DNA of 64,000 nucleotides, taken from contig NZ_FNIF01000003.1 in the NCBI RefSeq assembly GCF_900103825.1, positions 62,001 to 126,000 of the forward strand, in the 5' to 3' direction. Below, one piece after another: positions 62,624 through 64,000 of this stretch. The translations under genes and the position numbers were made by a program. Numbering within the stretch: the stretch's first letter is position 1; the number at the start of each line of letters is the position of its first letter. The notes beneath the pieces are model-generated. The model saw nothing but the letters and a program-made list of their open reading frames with translations. It did not search any database and was not told the DNA's origin. This DNA is from Paenibacillus sp. yr247 (GTDB lineage Bacteria > Bacillota > Bacilli > Paenibacillales > NBRC-103111).

Positions 62624-63730
62624 CTAATTAACAGCTTTCTTACTTTCCGCAATATTCTTCTTGTGCTCTTCGAAGGTCTCAGCGAACAGATGCCCTTTTG
62701 TCCCATCCTTCTTAGTAACATAGAACAAATACTTCGTCTCTTCCGGATAAATAGCTGCTTTCATCGAGGCAAGGCTCGGACTCGCTATCGGCCCCGGAGG
62801 TAAACCTGTGTTTAAATACGTATTATAAGGGCTTTGTATTTGTAGATCCTTCTCCAGCAATCTCTCTTTGGACTTATCGAATAAATATTGTACCGTTGCG
62901 TCAATTTGCAAGGGCATGTTCTTCTTCAGCCGGTTTTGAATGACGCCGGATACCAGAGCACGCTCCTCGTTTACTACAACTTCACGTTCAATTAACGATG
63001 CAATCGTCAGCATCTGGTGCACGTTAAGTCCACGTTCCTTGAGCTTGTCCTTCCAGTCCGGAGGAAGAGTTGCTAACTTCTTATCGAGCTGCTGCAGTGT
63101 TCGCTCAATGAACTCTTGTTCCGTTGAGCCCTTCTTGAATTCATAGGTTTCTGGGAATAGATACCCTTCAAGTCGGTGTTTAAGGTTCTTATTATCCGGA
63201 ATCGTTGCAATCGTTTCCTCCTTAAATCCAGTCGGTGAATCTGCCATCTGAAGAAAAACATCCCTATTCCAAGGCGTCTGCTCACTCAGTTTAGCTGCAA
63301 TTTGATCTATAGTATAGCCTTCAGGGATCGTGATCCGGATGACTTCTTCCTTAACGGTCTCGCCTTTATTTAGTTTATCAATCATCTTATCGAACGTCAT
63401 GCCCGGCTTCATACTATACTCGCCTGCTTGAAGCCTGGAGCCTTGTTTCTTCAATTTTAAATAATACATAAAAATCGATGAGTTCTTAATAAGCCCCTTC
63501 GTTTCAAGCTGCTTGGCGATTTGCAAAGATCCAGTGCCTTGTGGAATTGTAACTCTTACTTCTTGCTCAGAGGCAGCTACAGGTTGCAGCGCATTAGCAA
63601 TATACAATCCTAAACCACCTGCTGTTCCGATGATTATGAGCAGCAATAGACCAATAATAAGAAGTGTGAGCTTAAGCTTACTTCGTTTAGGCTTATTCTG
63701 TTCATTTTCTTGTTCAAGCATGTTGTTCAC
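62624..63730 (-). CDS. mltG: Endolytic murein transglycosylase
   Basis: A 368-residue YceG/MltG protein. A short basic cytoplasmic start precedes one membrane helix (LTLLIIGLLLLIIIGTAGGL), then LysM-like EVRVTIPQGTGSLQIAKQLE and the catalytic domain with ASLIEREVVVNEERALVSGV (active Glu), IQNRLKKNMPLQIDATVQYL and NTGLPPGPIASPSLASMKAA. It cleaves nascent glycan strands outside the membrane. GTG 63730 is six bases after AGGAGG; an ATG three codons later is less well spaced. First gene of the mltG-trhP1-trhP2 operon. Confidence 0.94.
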   Translation of the reverse strand: MNNMLEQENEQNKPKRSKLKLTLLIIGLLLLIIIGTAGGLGLYIANALQPVAASEQEVRVTIPQGTGSLQIAKQLETKGLIKNSSIFMYYLKLKKQGSRLQAGEYSMKPGMTFDKMIDKLNKGETVKEEVIRITIPEGYTIDQIAAKLSEQTPWNRDVFLQMADSPTGFKEETIATIPDNKNLKHRLEGYLFPETYEFKKGSTEQEFIERTLQQLDKKLATLPPDWKDKLKERGLNVHQMLTIASLIEREVVVNEERALVSGVIQNRLKKNMPLQIDATVQYLFDKSKERLLEKDLQIQSPYNTYLNTGLPPGPIASPSLASMKAAIYPEETKYLFYVTKKDGTKGHLFAETFEEHKKNIAESKKAVN

Positions 63731-63732
63731 AA

Positions 63733-63780
63733 TAATCCTCCTAAGAGTTTTCGCAAGAAAACTAACGTCGTAAGCATAAG
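63733..63780 (-). repeat. Hairpin element ending in the Shine-Dalgarno (mltG copy)
   Basis: On the sense strand AGTTTTC and GAAAACT pair around TTGC, and CTTAGGAGG follows. The preceding GCTTATGCTTACGACGTT matches the spacer of the pdhB copy in orientation and position. Confidence 0.85.
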
Positions 63781-63808
63781 CTTTGAGATTTGCTTTACCC
63801 CTAAGCAA

Positions 63809-63836
63809 ACAAAAACGAGCGGATGCAATCCGCTCG
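63809..63836 (-). terminator. Terminator of the DUF1292 gene
   Basis: On the minus strand CGAGCGGAT and ATCCGCTCG form a 9-bp stem around TGC, then TTTTTGTTT. Confidence 0.85.
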
Positions 63837-63848
63837 GTTGTATGCCTC

Positions 63849-64000
63849 TTACAAGTCATCCTGTTCTGGAAATACCATCTCGTCGTAGAGCTCCGAAACA
63901 GTTTCCCATTCGTCGTCATCTTCGATGGTTTCCAATTCATACTGCCCTTCAGCATCCGTCGTCACTCGGAAAACAGCAACCTCGTCTTCCTTCATGAGCT
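63849..64000 (-). CDS. DUF1292 family protein, C-terminal part (runs off the window)
   Basis: The last 48-50 codons of an acidic protein: KEDEVAVFRVTTDAEGQYEL then ETIEDDDEWETVSELYDEMV, ending at TAA 63849-63851. The Glu/Asp-rich composition and the EDDDEWETV pattern fit YrzB/DUF1292 proteins (about 90-100 residues), which lie just upstream of mltG in B. subtilis. The internal ATG at 63995 is probably not the start. Function unknown. Confidence 0.7.
   Translation of the reverse strand, partial: LMKEDEVAVFRVTTDAEGQYELETIEDDDEWETVSELYDEMVFPEQDDL

Overview
The window comes from the chromosome of a low-to-mid GC Gram-positive bacterium, most likely Paenibacillus or a close relative in Paenibacillaceae. 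The evidence is strong AGGAGG-type ribosome binding sites with frequent TTG/GTG starts, a pdhABCD operon, the LipL octanoyl transferase, large YesM/YesN two-component regulators, and the Bacillus-type gene order mltG - trhP1 - trhP2 - class B PBP. No rRNA, tRNA, CRISPR array, prophage or intact insertion sequence was recognised. Readings rest on inspection alone; no database search was run.

Layout. 1-7.3 kb is an accessory stretch with several broken or unrecognised genes (nucleotidyltransferase, RCC1-like protein) between an SDR, Rrf2 and LysR regulators, a DMT exporter and a haloacetate-dehalogenase-like hydrolase. 7.3-12.6 kb holds an MBL hydrolase, an orphan SpoOB-type sensor kinase, an FAD oxidoreductase behind PurR-like boxes and a purine-class riboswitch, and a LytTR-only regulator with a cre site. 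12.7-24.4 kb is transporters and regulators (MFS/MarR, lactonase, DUF2238, AraC next to Gfo/Idh and aldo-keto reductase genes, DeoR, ABC/TetR, MFS). 24.7-31.3 kb is a sugar-responsive operon (YesM kinase, YesN regulator, binding protein, nagZ) from which the permeases have been deleted. 31.4-33.8 kb contains OsmC, an SMR protein lacking TM2, a broken endonuclease gene and direct repeats.

35.8-45.1 kb gathers phospholipid functions: a diacylglycerol-kinase-family enzyme, lplT and aas, a glycerophosphodiesterase, and a UgpAEB importer without its own ATPase. Together they could cleave, import and re-acylate membrane lipid breakdown products. 45.2-47.7 kb has a frameshifted aldo-keto reductase, an N-terminally truncated serC joined to a T-box remnant, and a YdeI-like protein. 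47.8-54.6 kb is the pyruvate dehydrogenase operon with lipL, which can supply lipoyl groups for its E2. 54.8-64 kb is a KinB-like kinase, PBP, a large chemoreceptor, the tRNA hydroxylation pair trhP1/trhP2, mltG and a DUF1292 gene running off the edge.

Two themes stand out. First, about ten genes or operons are visibly broken, so the region is either decaying or carries assembly errors. Second, a short hairpin element ending in the Shine-Dalgarno sequence precedes at least four unrelated genes (deoR-type regulator, aas, pdhB, mltG). Its stems differ by compensating base pairs, and it is tandemly repeated with a 40-bp period in front of aas and pdhB.
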